DNA of 64,000 nucleotides from Oceanospirillum maris DSM 6286 (GCF_000422865.1 NZ_AUGW01000003.1:1-64000), one strand, 5' to 3'. Shown: positions 1 through 7,971, counted from the stretch's first letter. A program made the numbers and translations. The notes: generated from the letters alone by a model not told the origin.

Positions 1-58
1 CCGCATGCAGGGTGTTGTGGGGGCTGGAGGCTAGATACCTCCGGCTACCCGATTAGGC
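1..58 (-). other. attC site of the NTPase cassette, cut by the window edge
   Basis: On the - strand the NTPase stop codon lies inside GCCTAAT (52-58), a near match to the attC R'' core RYYYAAC. It is followed by an imperfect inverted repeat, AGCCGGAGG paired with CCTCCAGCC (about 24-48), as expected for an attC stem. The matching R' core GTTRRRY is not found before position 1, so the site runs out of the window. A cassette gene whose stop overlaps the first attC core is common in integrons. Confidence 0.6.
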
Positions 59-1735
59 ATTTTCAAGACTAACACCAAACTTTTTTACTCTCCTTTTATT
101 TATCTCACTTTCGGAAGCTATTTTCTGAAGAGCTTTCGTTGCTCGTTCAGCGATTTCCTTTTGTTGATCATTCGGGTTAGAAAATTGACCAAACTTCAGG
201 CACTTTGTAACAAAAGAAGATAAATGCCTTCCTTCTTCGTTTTTAAATAATTCGTAGTACTCATTAACAGTTGTATTTGCTAATACCGTTTCATCACTAG
301 GATTCCAACCATTACTACTAGCTATACGATCTAAAACCTGTTTTGCGGATTCTTGTGGGACTGATTGGTTATAAATGGCATTAAATTTTTGAACTACGTC
401 TGGATCTCGAATATCACCGAAGATATAAATTTCATCCATATCAAACAGCTCTACCTCATCCTTTCGGTTTTCAATATAGATATCAATTATTTCCAACGCC
501 TTTTGTTCTTCGCCAAGTTCTTTAAAAAGGGTTACGGTACCATTTAAGTTAGTTGGTGTTATGTATTTACAATTTGCTTTAAAGCTTTCATATAATTCGC
601 CAATAACAACATCGCCATTATTATCAAATGTATCGTGATATAGCCTCCACGCGTTAGAAAATGAATTTTCTGATTTTGAAGCAATGATTTGTTGATTTTT
701 TAATTTAGCTTTTTCATTCACTTCACTTTCAACAAAGAAACCTGTTTTTACGGCTTCCGCTAAAACTAAATCTAAATCATCAGTGAGTTGGTAGTTGTAC
801 GCTTGTAAGGTAGTTTGCCAACCTTTTTCTTTATCTGTAATTTCATCATCACCTATCCCAAGCAATGAATATCCCTTACTTGTAATAAAATCGAGTGGAG
901 GTATTCCATCATCAGTATTTGAAGTGAAATAGCTCCAAGAATAAAGTACAAGTGTGTGTATAACTTGATCTAATATTTCCGGTTCAAAATCTTTTACTAA
1001 AGGTAGAGATAAATCAATTAACCTCTCTATTTTCTTTAAAATTCTTATATTTCTTATATTAAGGCTGGTTGTTAATTCTTTAAGTCGATTGTGATAGCTA
1101 GCATTACCCGAGAAAGCAATAGCTGCACTTTCTTTTGGTTCTGGTGAAAAAGCCAACTCTATATCAATAACTTTTTCACGATATTTTTCATAATCTTGAA
1201 GCCCATCTTCACCATCATTTAAAAGGAGTACTACCTTGCACCCTTTTTGTTCTTTTAATAATGAGACTAAGCCTAGGACATCTTTAATATCAAGTCCTTT
1301 GTCTTTTCTCTCTAGATCATCAATACAAATAAGTGTTTTGTTCAATGATAAAAAGGAAATTGCTTCGATAGCTGGGCTAAATGATTTTACAATAGGAGCG
1401 CCCTTAAATAGATTTATAGATTGTCTTCCAACAGATTCTATAAGGCTAGTTGTATTATCCCTAAATGTATCAATGCTTGCAGCAGTACCAATTAGGTCAC
1501 GTTTTACAACATTTTCAAAAATAGTATATTTGAATGAGTCTAATGAACTTATGCCGAATAACGATACATATGAATAACGTTCAAGTTTCACCTTTTTATC
1601 CATACAAGCTTCAATCAGAAATTTTTTCCAACTAAAAGTTTTTCCTACACCCCACTCACCTTTTATTGCCATTACTTCTGGATGATCTGATGATAAGAAT
1701 TTAAAAATTTGAGCTTTGATTATTTCGACTGACAA
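53..1735 (-). CDS. KAP-like P-loop NTPase carried as an integron cassette gene
   Basis: This 560-residue protein has a Walker A motif GEWGVGKT at residues 26-33 and a Walker B stretch LICIDDLER at about 135-143, the pattern of KAP-family P-loop NTPases. No signal peptide or clear membrane helix is visible. The long C-terminal half (about 200-560) is helical and charged and I do not recognise it. The start is TTG at 1735, with GGAG about 10 bases upstream. It lies only 23 bases inside the cassette boundary, leaving no room for its own promoter, so expression probably comes from the integron promoter or a neighbouring cassette. The gene is visibly AT-richer than the flanking chromosome, consistent with acquisition. 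KAP-like NTPases occur in several anti-phage systems, so defence is plausible, but the substrate and partners are unknown. The family call is firm; the role is inferred. Confidence 0.8.
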   Translation of the reverse strand: MSVEIIKAQIFKFLSSDHPEVMAIKGEWGVGKTFSWKKFLIEACMDKKVKLERYSYVSLFGISSLDSFKYTIFENVVKRDLIGTAASIDTFRDNTTSLIESVGRQSINLFKGAPIVKSFSPAIEAISFLSLNKTLICIDDLERKDKGLDIKDVLGLVSLLKEQKGCKVVLLLNDGEDGLQDYEKYREKVIDIELAFSPEPKESAAIAFSGNASYHNRLKELTTSLNIRNIRILKKIERLIDLSLPLVKDFEPEILDQVIHTLVLYSWSYFTSNTDDGIPPLDFITSKGYSLLGIGDDEITDKEKGWQTTLQAYNYQLTDDLDLVLAEAVKTGFFVESEVNEKAKLKNQQIIASKSENSFSNAWRLYHDTFDNNGDVVIGELYESFKANCKYITPTNLNGTVTLFKELGEEQKALEIIDIYIENRKDEVELFDMDEIYIFGDIRDPDVVQKFNAIYNQSVPQESAKQVLDRIASSNGWNPSDETVLANTTVNEYYELFKNEEGRHLSSFVTKCLKFGQFSNPNDQQKEIAERATKALQKIASESEINKRRVKKFGVSLENA

Positions 1736-1752
1736 GGTGGTGACTCCAAGAT

Positions 1753-1829
1753 GCCTAACGTTCAGGTTAAGGGGCGGGCTTTAGCCCGTCCCAGCGAGCG
1801 AAGCGAGTGATTTGAACCGCTTGTTAGGC
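1753..1829 (-). other. Complete attC recombination site of cassette 1
   Basis: The - strand reads GCCTAAC (R'', 1823-1829), then an AAGCGGTTCAAA arm, a central hairpin with GGGCTAAAGCCC, a CCTTAACCTGAAC arm, and GTTAGGC (R', 1753-1759). This is the full attC layout: two inverted core sites, inner L arms and a palindromic centre, in 77 bp. The cassette crossover point is expected between the G and the first T of GTTAGGC, i.e. between 1759 and 1758. Confidence 0.92.
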
Positions 1830-1910
1830 TCGCGCTTGAGCCGAACGCTGTAAGCGGAAACAGCACGATAGCCGGCAATGCTTTTGCTTTTAAGTGCTGT
1901 GCCTGATCTT

Positions 1911-2105
1911 TCATGCTGTTTGTGCCGTTTCATGTGCTTTTTCTGCTTGGCGATTTTGGAGCGCCTCAGCGCCAGCGCGATGCCATGGCCGGTGTGCCGG
2001 ATATTGCTGAACCAGGATTGTTTGGCCCGCCCGCGATTTCAAATACCCAAAATTCTTTTCATGAGAAATACACGGTTTTGAACTATTGAATCCGCGATTT
2101 TCCAT
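1911..2105 (-). CDS. Uncertain small ORF of integron cassette 1
   Basis: This is the longest reading frame in cassette 1 that runs in the cassette direction: 64 residues, with AAGGAATG 9-16 bases before the ATG. It ends about 80 bases before the attC. I do not recognise the product. A second - strand frame over the same DNA is also plausible. It has one early TGA, then reads a very basic segment rich in K, R and H that runs open into the attC. The cassette may therefore hold a frameshifted gene, a small basic protein starting internally, or no protein at all. Low confidence. Confidence 0.3.
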   Translation of the reverse strand: MENRGFNSSKPCISHEKNFGYLKSRAGQTILVQQYPAHRPWHRAGAEALQNRQAEKAHETAQTA

Positions 2106-2130
2106 GCGAGCACATTCCTTTGCTTTGTAT

Positions 2131-2265
2131 GCCTAACATTTTAATCATAGGCATGCGCATTTATCCGATTTCAATATACCGGCAAAAACTGAGGAAAGAG
2201 TTTGATTAGAAAGGAAAAATCCATTTTCTAATTTGACTGCTTCCCTGCTAAACGCGCATGCGCAT
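2131..2265 (-). other. Candidate attI site
   Basis: GCCTAAC at 2131-2137 (GTTAGGC on the - strand) marks the junction between attI and cassette 1. The DNA between it and intI holds two direct copies of GCATGCGCAT (2151-2160 and 2256-2265). It also has an inverted repeat, ATTAGAAA at 2205-2212 paired with TTTCTAAT at 2225-2232. Repeats next to the attI core are known to bind the integrase in other integrons; here that role is inferred. The outer boundary of attI is not defined by sequence alone. Confidence 0.6.
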
Positions 2266-2407
2266 ATACGTCAATAACCGTGCGCCTGTTATTCCTGCGC
2301 CCGTTCCTATAATTCATTGAATTTACAGCTTATCCAATTTCGTAGCACCAGTAAACCGAGCATTAAGTCGGACAAACCGAGCACGTTTTTCTGCAAAACC
2401 AAAAATA

Positions 2408-2427
2408 TACTGTATATTTAACCATGC
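2408..2427 (+). promoter_or_regulatory. LexA-like box in front of intI
   Basis: TACTGTATAT matches the left half of the gammaproteobacterial LexA box exactly. Aligned to the 20-base consensus, I count 14 matches, with the right half degenerate. It lies 30-50 bases before the likely intI start, where LexA boxes sit in other SOS-controlled integrases. The weak right half makes this a candidate only. Confidence 0.4.
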
Positions 2428-2456
2428 AAGAGCAAATATCACATGGAGGGCGGTTT

Positions 2457-3416
2457 ATGGCTAAAAGTCCATTTTTGGAAAGCATCAGATCAGAGATTCG
2501 TTTGCGTGGCTACAGCATACGAACAGAGAAAACGTACATTCACTGGGTTAAACGCTTTATATTTTTTCATCAAAAACGTCATCCAGAATCGATGGGGGCA
2601 GAAGAGGTCAAAAGCTTTCTGACATCATTAGCGGTTCAGGGCAATGTTGCCATTAATACCCAAAAGACAGCGTTGAATGCATTGGCATTTCTGTATAACC
2701 AGGCTCTGAATCGGCCATTGGGAGACTTGGGTTTTCAATATGCTAGCAAGCCGAGAAATCTGCCCCATGTACTAAATAAGTACGAAGTAGGGAAAATACT
2801 AGCCGCATTAGAAGGCAAATACAGACTAATATTTTCAATCTTGTATGGCAGTGGTCTGAGGATTAGCGAATGCCTAAGATTAAGAGTTATGGATATTGAC
2901 CTTGAGCGCTGCTGTTTAACTGTAAGAAACGGAAAGGGCAATAAAGACAGGCAAACGATACTACCCAGATCGGTGGTCAATGAGTTATCTGTAGCAATAG
3001 ATGAAGCTATAAAAATCCAAAAAACTGATAACAAACAGGGTATAGGCCCATCGTTACCCTTTGCGCTGGATAGAAAATACCCAAATGCTTTCAGAGAACC
3101 GGCATGGATGTTCATCTTTCCATCATCAAGCCATTGTTCACACCCTATTAGCGGAAAAATTTGTCGCCATCATTTGCATGACTCGGTACCACGAAAGCAA
3201 CTAAAAACAGCTGTGGGAAAAGCCGGTATTTTTAAAAAACGGGTTAATTGTCATACCTTCAGGCACTCATTCGCAACTCAGCTATTGCTGGATGGGAGAG
3301 ACATACGAACCGTTCAGGAACTGCTTGGCCACAAAGATGTAAACACAACTCAAATCTATACTCATGTTGTTGGCCAATATTACGCAGGTACGAGTAGCCC
3401 GCTGGATCTACTTTAG
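2457..3416 (+). CDS. intI: Integron integrase (site-specific tyrosine recombinase)
   Basis: IntI catalyses attI x attC and attC x attC recombination to capture and excise cassettes. Starting at the ATG at 2457, it has 319 residues, the normal IntI length. GGAGGG lies 6 bases upstream; an in-frame ATG at 2424 overlaps the LexA-like box and has no ribosome site. The N-terminal SAM-like core-binding domain covers about 5-90 and the catalytic domain about 105-305. The full catalytic set is visible: R135, K160, H266, R269, H292 and the nucleophile Y301 (IYTHV). The extra patch that separates IntI from other tyrosine recombinases is present at about 202-245 (LDRKYPNAFREP ... CRHHLHD). No disabling mutation is seen, so the enzyme should be active. 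Confidence 0.95.
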   Translation: MAKSPFLESIRSEIRLRGYSIRTEKTYIHWVKRFIFFHQKRHPESMGAEEVKSFLTSLAVQGNVAINTQKTALNALAFLYNQALNRPLGDLGFQYASKPRNLPHVLNKYEVGKILAALEGKYRLIFSILYGSGLRISECLRLRVMDIDLERCCLTVRNGKGNKDRQTILPRSVVNELSVAIDEAIKIQKTDNKQGIGPSLPFALDRKYPNAFREPAWMFIFPSSSHCSHPISGKICRHHLHDSVPRKQLKTAVGKAGIFKKRVNCHTFRHSFATQLLLDGRDIRTVQELLGHKDVNTTQIYTHVVGQYYAGTSSPLDLL

Positions 3417-3525
3417 CTGGATATATTCGGTACAAATAACGAGCTACTTTAACTCTCTCCCCAACATCGGTTTACCCACTTCCCCCGTACAAAGCGGACA
3501 CTTCTTAACCGCAGGCATTATCCCT

Positions 3526-3705
3526 ATGTTTTCTCTCTTTAAGTCTGACCCGACCAAGAAACTGAAAAAGGAATACGCGGCTAAGCTGGAGCAGGCGATG
3601 CTGGCTCAGCGTAATGGCGATATTAAAAGTTATTCATTTCTGACGGAGGAGGCGGAGGCGATCTATCAGCAGATTACGGCGTTGGAGGCGGAGGAATCCA
3701 AGTAA
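3526..3705 (+). CDS. Small DUF6435-like protein
   Basis: This is a 59-residue, highly charged, mostly helical protein beginning MFSLFKSDPTKKLKKEY. It resembles a widespread small family (DUF6435) that also starts MFSLFK and carries an AxLEQAMxAQRNGDI-like stretch. Function is unknown. A longer in-frame extension back to 3364 would overlap the end of intI and looks unlike protein of this family, so I start at 3526. The ribosome site is weak. It lies between the integron and the beta-alanine operon, with no obvious link to either. Confidence 0.7.
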   Translation: MFSLFKSDPTKKLKKEYAAKLEQAMLAQRNGDIKSYSFLTEEAEAIYQQITALEAEESK

Positions 3706-3720
3706 GGGCGGTATGTATTA

Positions 3721-3760
3721 CCACGCGGAGCGTGGGAACGAGTCGAAACGTGGGAACGAG
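3721..3760. repeat. Dispersed CGTGGGAACGAG repeat, one full and one partial copy
   Basis: CCACGCGGAGCGTGGGAACGAG at 3721-3742 is a small hairpin (CCACGC paired with GCGTGG). It is followed by a partial copy, CGTGGGAACGAG, at 3749-3760. Related copies occur at 9720-9742, inverted at about 9983-9998, and partially at 10028-10039. It is a non-coding interspersed repeat. Confidence 0.7.
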
Positions 3761-3769
3761 TTGTAAACG

Positions 3770-3797
3770 AAAAAAGCCCCGATCGGTCAACCGGGGC
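3770..3797 (-). terminator. Rho-independent terminator of the bauA-mmsA operon
   Basis: On the - strand GCCCCG (3792-3797) pairs with CGGGGC (3776-3781) and is followed by TTTTTT (3770-3775). It lies 56 bases after the dehydrogenase stop. Confidence 0.85.
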
Positions 3798-3852
3798 AAC
3801 AAGCATCAAAAGGTGCACCTTTTACGGTGCGTAGAGAGGTAAGGACTGGCGA

Positions 3853-5358
3853 TCAGCTCGGGAAGGCGAAGCTAACGCCTTCACGTACACCGCTGGAGGG
3901 CCAGCGTTGGGTGATGGTTTTGCGTTTGGTGTAGAAGCGAACACCATCCGGGCCGTAGGCGTGCAGGTCGCCGAACAGGGAGCGTTTCCAGCCGCCGAAG
4001 CTGTGGTACGCAACCGGCACCGGCAGGGGTACGTTGATACCCACCATGCCCACTTCGATCATGTCGGAGAAGTAACGGGCGGCTTCACCATCACGGGTGA
4101 AGATGCAGGTGCCGTTGCCGTATTCGTGATCGTTGATCAGCTGCATCGCTTCTTCCATGGTGTTTACGCGCACCACTTGTAATACGGGGCCGAAGATCTC
4201 TTCTTTATAGCTGACCATCTCCGGTGTTACGCGGTCGATCAGGGTTGCGCCAACAAAGAAGCCGTTGTCGTAACCGGCTACCTGAGGTTCGCGGCCATCA
4301 ACGACGACGGTTGCGCCGTCTTTTTCGGAGCTTGAGATATAACCCACGACTTTATCCCGATGCTGGGCGGTAATCACTGGGCCAAAGTCGTTGCTTTGAT
4401 CAGAAAACGCGCCGACTTTTAGCGGTTTCATCGCTTCCTGTAGTTTACTGACCAGGGCATCCGCCGCCTGATCGCCCACGGCAACAGCCACAGACAAGGC
4501 CATGCAACGCTCACCGGAGGAGCCAAAAGCCGCCCCCAACAGCTGGTTTACGGCGTTATCCATATCCGCATCCGGCATAACGATGGCGTGGTTTTTCGCA
4601 CCGCCTAACGCCTGACAACGTTTACCGTTGGCACTGGCGGTGGCGTAGATATATTCCGCAATCGGGGTGGAGCCCACAAAGCTAACCGCCTTGATACGCT
4701 TATCCGTCAGTAGGGTATCCACCGCTTCTTTGTCGCCATTGACCACGTTCAGTACGCCTTCCGGCAGACCTGCTTCGTGCAGTAGCTGTGCAATATAAAG
4801 GGTTGAAGACGGATCACGCTCAGAGGGTTTCAGAACAAAGGTGTTACCGCAGGCGATGGCCAAGGGGAACATCCACATCGGTACCATGGCGGGGAAGTTA
4901 AACGGCGTAATACCGGCAACAACACCTAGTGGCTGGAATTCGCTCCAGGAGTCGATATTCGGGCCAACGTTTTTGCTGTATTCACCTTTTAATAATTCAG
5001 GAATACCGCAGGCAAATTCGACGTTTTCGATGCCCCGTTGCAGTTCACCCATAGCATCGTGGGCGATCTTGCCGTGCTCTTCGCCAACCAGGGCGCAGAT
5101 CGCTTCGGCATTTTCTTCTAACAACTGCTTAAAGCGGAACATCACACGGGCACGCTTTAGCGGTGGTGTTTGTCGCCATGCGGGATAGGCCGCCTGTGCA
5201 GTGGCTATCGCCTCTTCAACGGTGGCTTTGGAGGCCAGACCGACGTGCTTACTAATCTCGCCGGTTGAAGGGTTAAATACCGGCTGGCTGCGCTCGGCGT
5301 CCTGTACAATTTGGCCGTTAATGAGATGGCCGATGGTTGTACCTGATGTCGTTGTCAT
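3853..5358 (-). CDS. mmsA: CoA-acylating methylmalonate/malonate semialdehyde dehydrogenase
   Basis: This enzyme oxidises malonate semialdehyde (3-oxopropanoate) or methylmalonate semialdehyde with NAD and CoA to acetyl- or propionyl-CoA plus CO2. It has 501 residues, the normal length. The NAD-binding part contains TPFNFP (about 151-156). The active-site cysteine is C285 in SGERCMA. LGGAKNH (251-257) replaces the usual ELGGK, a feature of this CoA-acylating class, which lacks the general-base glutamate. The ATG at 5358 has AGGAG about 9 bases upstream. It follows the beta-alanine aminotransferase by 45 bases on the same strand, so its likely job is the second step of beta-alanine breakdown, like BauC of Pseudomonas; valine catabolism is the alternative. 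Confidence 0.9.
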   Translation of the reverse strand: MTTTSGTTIGHLINGQIVQDAERSQPVFNPSTGEISKHVGLASKATVEEAIATAQAAYPAWRQTPPLKRARVMFRFKQLLEENAEAICALVGEEHGKIAHDAMGELQRGIENVEFACGIPELLKGEYSKNVGPNIDSWSEFQPLGVVAGITPFNFPAMVPMWMFPLAIACGNTFVLKPSERDPSSTLYIAQLLHEAGLPEGVLNVVNGDKEAVDTLLTDKRIKAVSFVGSTPIAEYIYATASANGKRCQALGGAKNHAIVMPDADMDNAVNQLLGAAFGSSGERCMALSVAVAVGDQAADALVSKLQEAMKPLKVGAFSDQSNDFGPVITAQHRDKVVGYISSSEKDGATVVVDGREPQVAGYDNGFFVGATLIDRVTPEMVSYKEEIFGPVLQVVRVNTMEEAMQLINDHEYGNGTCIFTRDGEAARYFSDMIEVGMVGINVPLPVPVAYHSFGGWKRSLFGDLHAYGPDGVRFYTKRKTITQRWPSSGVREGVSFAFPS

Positions 5359-5403
5359 ATGGATTCGCTCCTGGTGCTTAAATTGGGTAAAGGTGCTGCG
5401 GTC

Positions 5404-6768
5404 TTAATCAACTTCGTTCAGAGATTCACCGATTGCGTTAATCACGCTATCAATCTCATCGGTCTCAACGGTAAAGGGCATACCCAACTGCAGGGTGTCG
5501 CCGCCGTAACGCACATAAAAACCTTTTTCCCAACACTTCATCGCCACCTGATAAGGGCGCAGAGCCGGTTCACCCGGTGCAGATTCCAGCGTGATACCGC
5601 CCGCTAAGCCATAGTTACGGATATCCGTTACATGGCGCGAACCTTTAAGACTGTGCAGCATCTCCTCAAACTTAGGCGACATCTGTTTAACACGGGGAAT
5701 CAGCTGATCTTTTTCCAGAATATCCAAAGAGGCCAAACCTGCGGCACAGGCCAACGGGTGTGCCGAGTAGGTATAACCGTGGGGCAGTTCGATCATATAG
5801 TCGTTGCCGCCGTTATCCATAAAGGTATCGTAGATCTCTTGCTTGGCGATCACGCCGCCCATAGGGACAACACCGTTGGTGATCTGCTTCGCTACAACCA
5901 TAAGATCAGGGGTTACACCAAACTCTTCCGCGCCGGAGTATGAGCCCATACGGCCAAAGCCGGTGATTACTTCATCAAAAATCAGCAGTAAGTTGTGCTT
6001 ATCGCATAGCTCGCGCAGGCGCTTCAGGTAGCCTTTTGGCGGTGGAATCACGCCAATAGAACCAGCCATTGGCTCCACAATAACACCGGCAACATTAGAG
6101 GCATCACTTACCGCAAGCAGCTCTTCCAGATAGTCTGCCAGGTGCGCGCCATCATCCGGCATACCCTGCACAAACTTATTGTCGGGCAGCATGGTATGGG
6201 GCAGATGCACCGCATCAATACCCTGACCATAAAGCACTCGGTTCGGGCCGATGCCGCCCACACTGATACCGCCAAAGTTCACCCCGTGATAGCCCTTGGC
6301 ACGGCCAATAAAGCGGGTTTTAGTGCCCTGGCCTTTCTTACGCCAATAAGCCCGGGCTATTTTTAACGCCGTTTCAACCCCTTCAGAACCTGAACCGGTA
6401 AAGAAAACACGGCTTAGCTCATCAGGCATAAGCGCTGTTATACGCTCAGCAAGCTGGAAAGATTTAGGGTGGCCGTACTGAAAAGCAGGGGCATAATCTA
6501 ACTGTTTCACCTGCTGGCTGACCGCTTCAACGATCTCTGGGCGGGCATGACCGGCACCACAGTTCCAAAGACCCGAAAGCCCGTCAAAAATCTTACGACC
6601 ATCTGCGTCGGTGTAATAATGGCCTTCAGCAGAAACCAATAAACGCGGATCTTTTTTAAACTCTCGGTTACTGGAGAAAGGCATCCAGTGAGCATCCAGT
6701 TGTGATTGGGTTAAATCACAGTTCGCCATGCGCTGTTCTTTTTGCTTCAAGCTATCGTTAGAAGGCAT
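5404..6768 (-). CDS. bauA: Beta-alanine (omega-amino acid):pyruvate aminotransferase
   Basis: This is a class III PLP-dependent aminotransferase of 454 residues. It moves the amino group of beta-alanine to pyruvate, giving malonate semialdehyde and alanine. Visible motifs are GSGSEG (125-130), the PLP-stacking YHG (160-162), D265 in FDEVITGFGR, and the PLP lysine K294 in VAKQITNG. The sequence HWMPFSSNREF near the N-terminus is typical of omega-amino acid:pyruvate transaminases. GAGGTG lies 6 bases before the ATG. It is the first gene of an operon with the downstream semialdehyde dehydrogenase and is divergent from a LysR regulator, as in Pseudomonas bau loci. The free 3-aminopropionate could come from spermidine degradation by the nearby polyamine genes. 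Confidence 0.9.
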   Translation of the reverse strand: MPSNDSLKQKEQRMANCDLTQSQLDAHWMPFSSNREFKKDPRLLVSAEGHYYTDADGRKIFDGLSGLWNCGAGHARPEIVEAVSQQVKQLDYAPAFQYGHPKSFQLAERITALMPDELSRVFFTGSGSEGVETALKIARAYWRKKGQGTKTRFIGRAKGYHGVNFGGISVGGIGPNRVLYGQGIDAVHLPHTMLPDNKFVQGMPDDGAHLADYLEELLAVSDASNVAGVIVEPMAGSIGVIPPPKGYLKRLRELCDKHNLLLIFDEVITGFGRMGSYSGAEEFGVTPDLMVVAKQITNGVVPMGGVIAKQEIYDTFMDNGGNDYMIELPHGYTYSAHPLACAAGLASLDILEKDQLIPRVKQMSPKFEEMLHSLKGSRHVTDIRNYGLAGGITLESAPGEPALRPYQVAMKCWEKGFYVRYGGDTLQLGMPFTVETDEIDSVINAIGESLNEVD

Positions 6769-6945
6769 ATCACACCTCGGTAAAAATGGTTGTTGGATTC
6801 CTCTGTCTGCATAGGGCCGGTTTATTCACTAACCGCCGGTTTGGCCAAACCCTGTAAACAGACAGGTGGTAACGCGTAACACCTTGATCGTTTGACCATT
6901 ATCAATAAGTTTTTAGTTTATTAAATCCAAACATATTTACTCTAG

Positions 6946-6963
6946 GTTAACTTTTTAGTTAAC
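6946..6963. promoter_or_regulatory. Candidate LysR operator between bauA and its regulator
   Basis: GTTAAC at 6946-6951 is repeated at 6958-6963, and because each copy is self-complementary the whole 18-base unit is a near-perfect inverted repeat. It lies in the 252-base divergent intergenic region, about 60 bases before the regulator start. Position and symmetry suggest the regulator's binding site; this is inference. Confidence 0.45.
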
Positions 6964-7020
6964 TAATGGCTCCGCGCCTGTTCTGATATCCAGAAGCGCT
7001 GCAATAGAGACGCGCCAGCT

Positions 7021-7971
7021 ATGAGCCAGAAAGATAACTTCCTACCTCGCCAGATTGGCGATGCCCATATCCGCCTATTGCGCATCTTTAAAGTGGTGGT
7101 AGAGTCTGGTGGCTTTGCCGCAGCGGAGGTGCAACTCAATATTAGTCGCCCGGCGATCAGCCAGGCCATTACCGAGCTTGAAGGTTTAATTAATACCCGC
7201 CTGTGTCATCGGGGGCGCTCTGGTTTCTCCGTGACAGAATCTGGGGAAGCGGTCTATCAGGCTACGCTGCAATTATTGGCAGGTCTTGAGGATTTTCGCA
7301 GCCAAATCAATGCGTTAAATCGAGATTTAAAAGGCGAACTGAACATCGGTATTACCGATAATATGGTGACAGTGCCCCAGATGCGGATCACCCGCGCCCT
7401 AGCTGCCTTAAAAGCCCGGGGGCCAGATGTGGTGATCAATATCCGTATGATTCCCCCCAATGATATTGAAAGTGCGGTACTGGATGGCAGCCTGCATATT
7501 GGCGTGGTGCCAGATCTACGCACCCTACCGGGCATTGAGTATCAATCCCTGTATGAAGAGCAATCCCTGCTGTACTGCAGCCACCAACACGCCCTATATC
7601 AAGATGATGATCGCACGCTAACCAACAGAAAATTAGCACAATACGATGCGGTGCTTCCCGCCTATGCTCAGGCCGCTCAGATCAAAAAACAGCAGTTGGT
7701 ATTAAAAGCCTCCGCCAGCTCAACGGACCGAGAAGGTATCGCTTTTTTAATTTTAAGCGGGCGTTATATCGGATTTTTACCCACCCATTATGCGCAACGC
7801 TGGGTAACAGAGGCGAGATTACGCCCCCTGCAACCCGAGAAGCGTTATTTTCATACCCATTACTCCGCCATTACCCGTAAAGGCGCACGGCCTAACTTGG
7901 TACTGGACGCTTATTTAGAAGAGCTGGCTAAAACCGGAGACGAGATAGCAAGCACTGAGGGAAAGTACTAA
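7021..7971 (+). CDS. bauR: LysR-type regulator, probably of beta-alanine catabolism
   Basis: This is a 316-residue LysR-family activator. It has a winged helix-turn-helix at about 17-76 (AAAEVQLNISRPAISQAITELE) and a substrate-binding effector domain from about 100 onward. It is divergent from bauA-mmsA, the usual LysR layout, so it most likely senses beta-alanine or a derivative and activates that operon while repressing itself. The ribosome site before the ATG is poor. Assignment as BauR rests on context plus family; it could also act on the PuuC-type dehydrogenase downstream. Confidence 0.75.
   Translation: MSQKDNFLPRQIGDAHIRLLRIFKVVVESGGFAAAEVQLNISRPAISQAITELEGLINTRLCHRGRSGFSVTESGEAVYQATLQLLAGLEDFRSQINALNRDLKGELNIGITDNMVTVPQMRITRALAALKARGPDVVINIRMIPPNDIESAVLDGSLHIGVVPDLRTLPGIEYQSLYEEQSLLYCSHQHALYQDDDRTLTNRKLAQYDAVLPAYAQAAQIKKQQLVLKASASSTDREGIAFLILSGRYIGFLPTHYAQRWVTEARLRPLQPEKRYFHTHYSAITRKGARPNLVLDAYLEELAKTGDEIASTEGKY

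Larger units (their letters stand above)
1..3416. mobile_element. Integrase end of a chromosomal integron
   Basis: The parts seen are an integron-type tyrosine recombinase on the + strand (2457-3416), an attI-like junction at 2131-2137, one complete attC (1753-1829), and the first arm of another attC at the left edge. The cassette genes run on the - strand, away from the integrase, which is the usual integron arrangement. Cassette 1 would span 1759-2136. Cassette 2, carrying the NTPase gene, starts at 1758 and leaves the window at the left. More cassettes probably lie beyond position 1. Confidence 0.9.

Noticed and set aside
1878-2081. A 67-codon frame on the + strand inside cassette 1
   Set aside because: It runs against the cassette direction, has no ribosome site and a Cys/Leu-rich shadow composition.
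3364-3525. N-terminal extension of the small DUF6435-like gene
   Set aside because: It overlaps the end of intI in another frame and does not fit the family, which starts MFSLFK.
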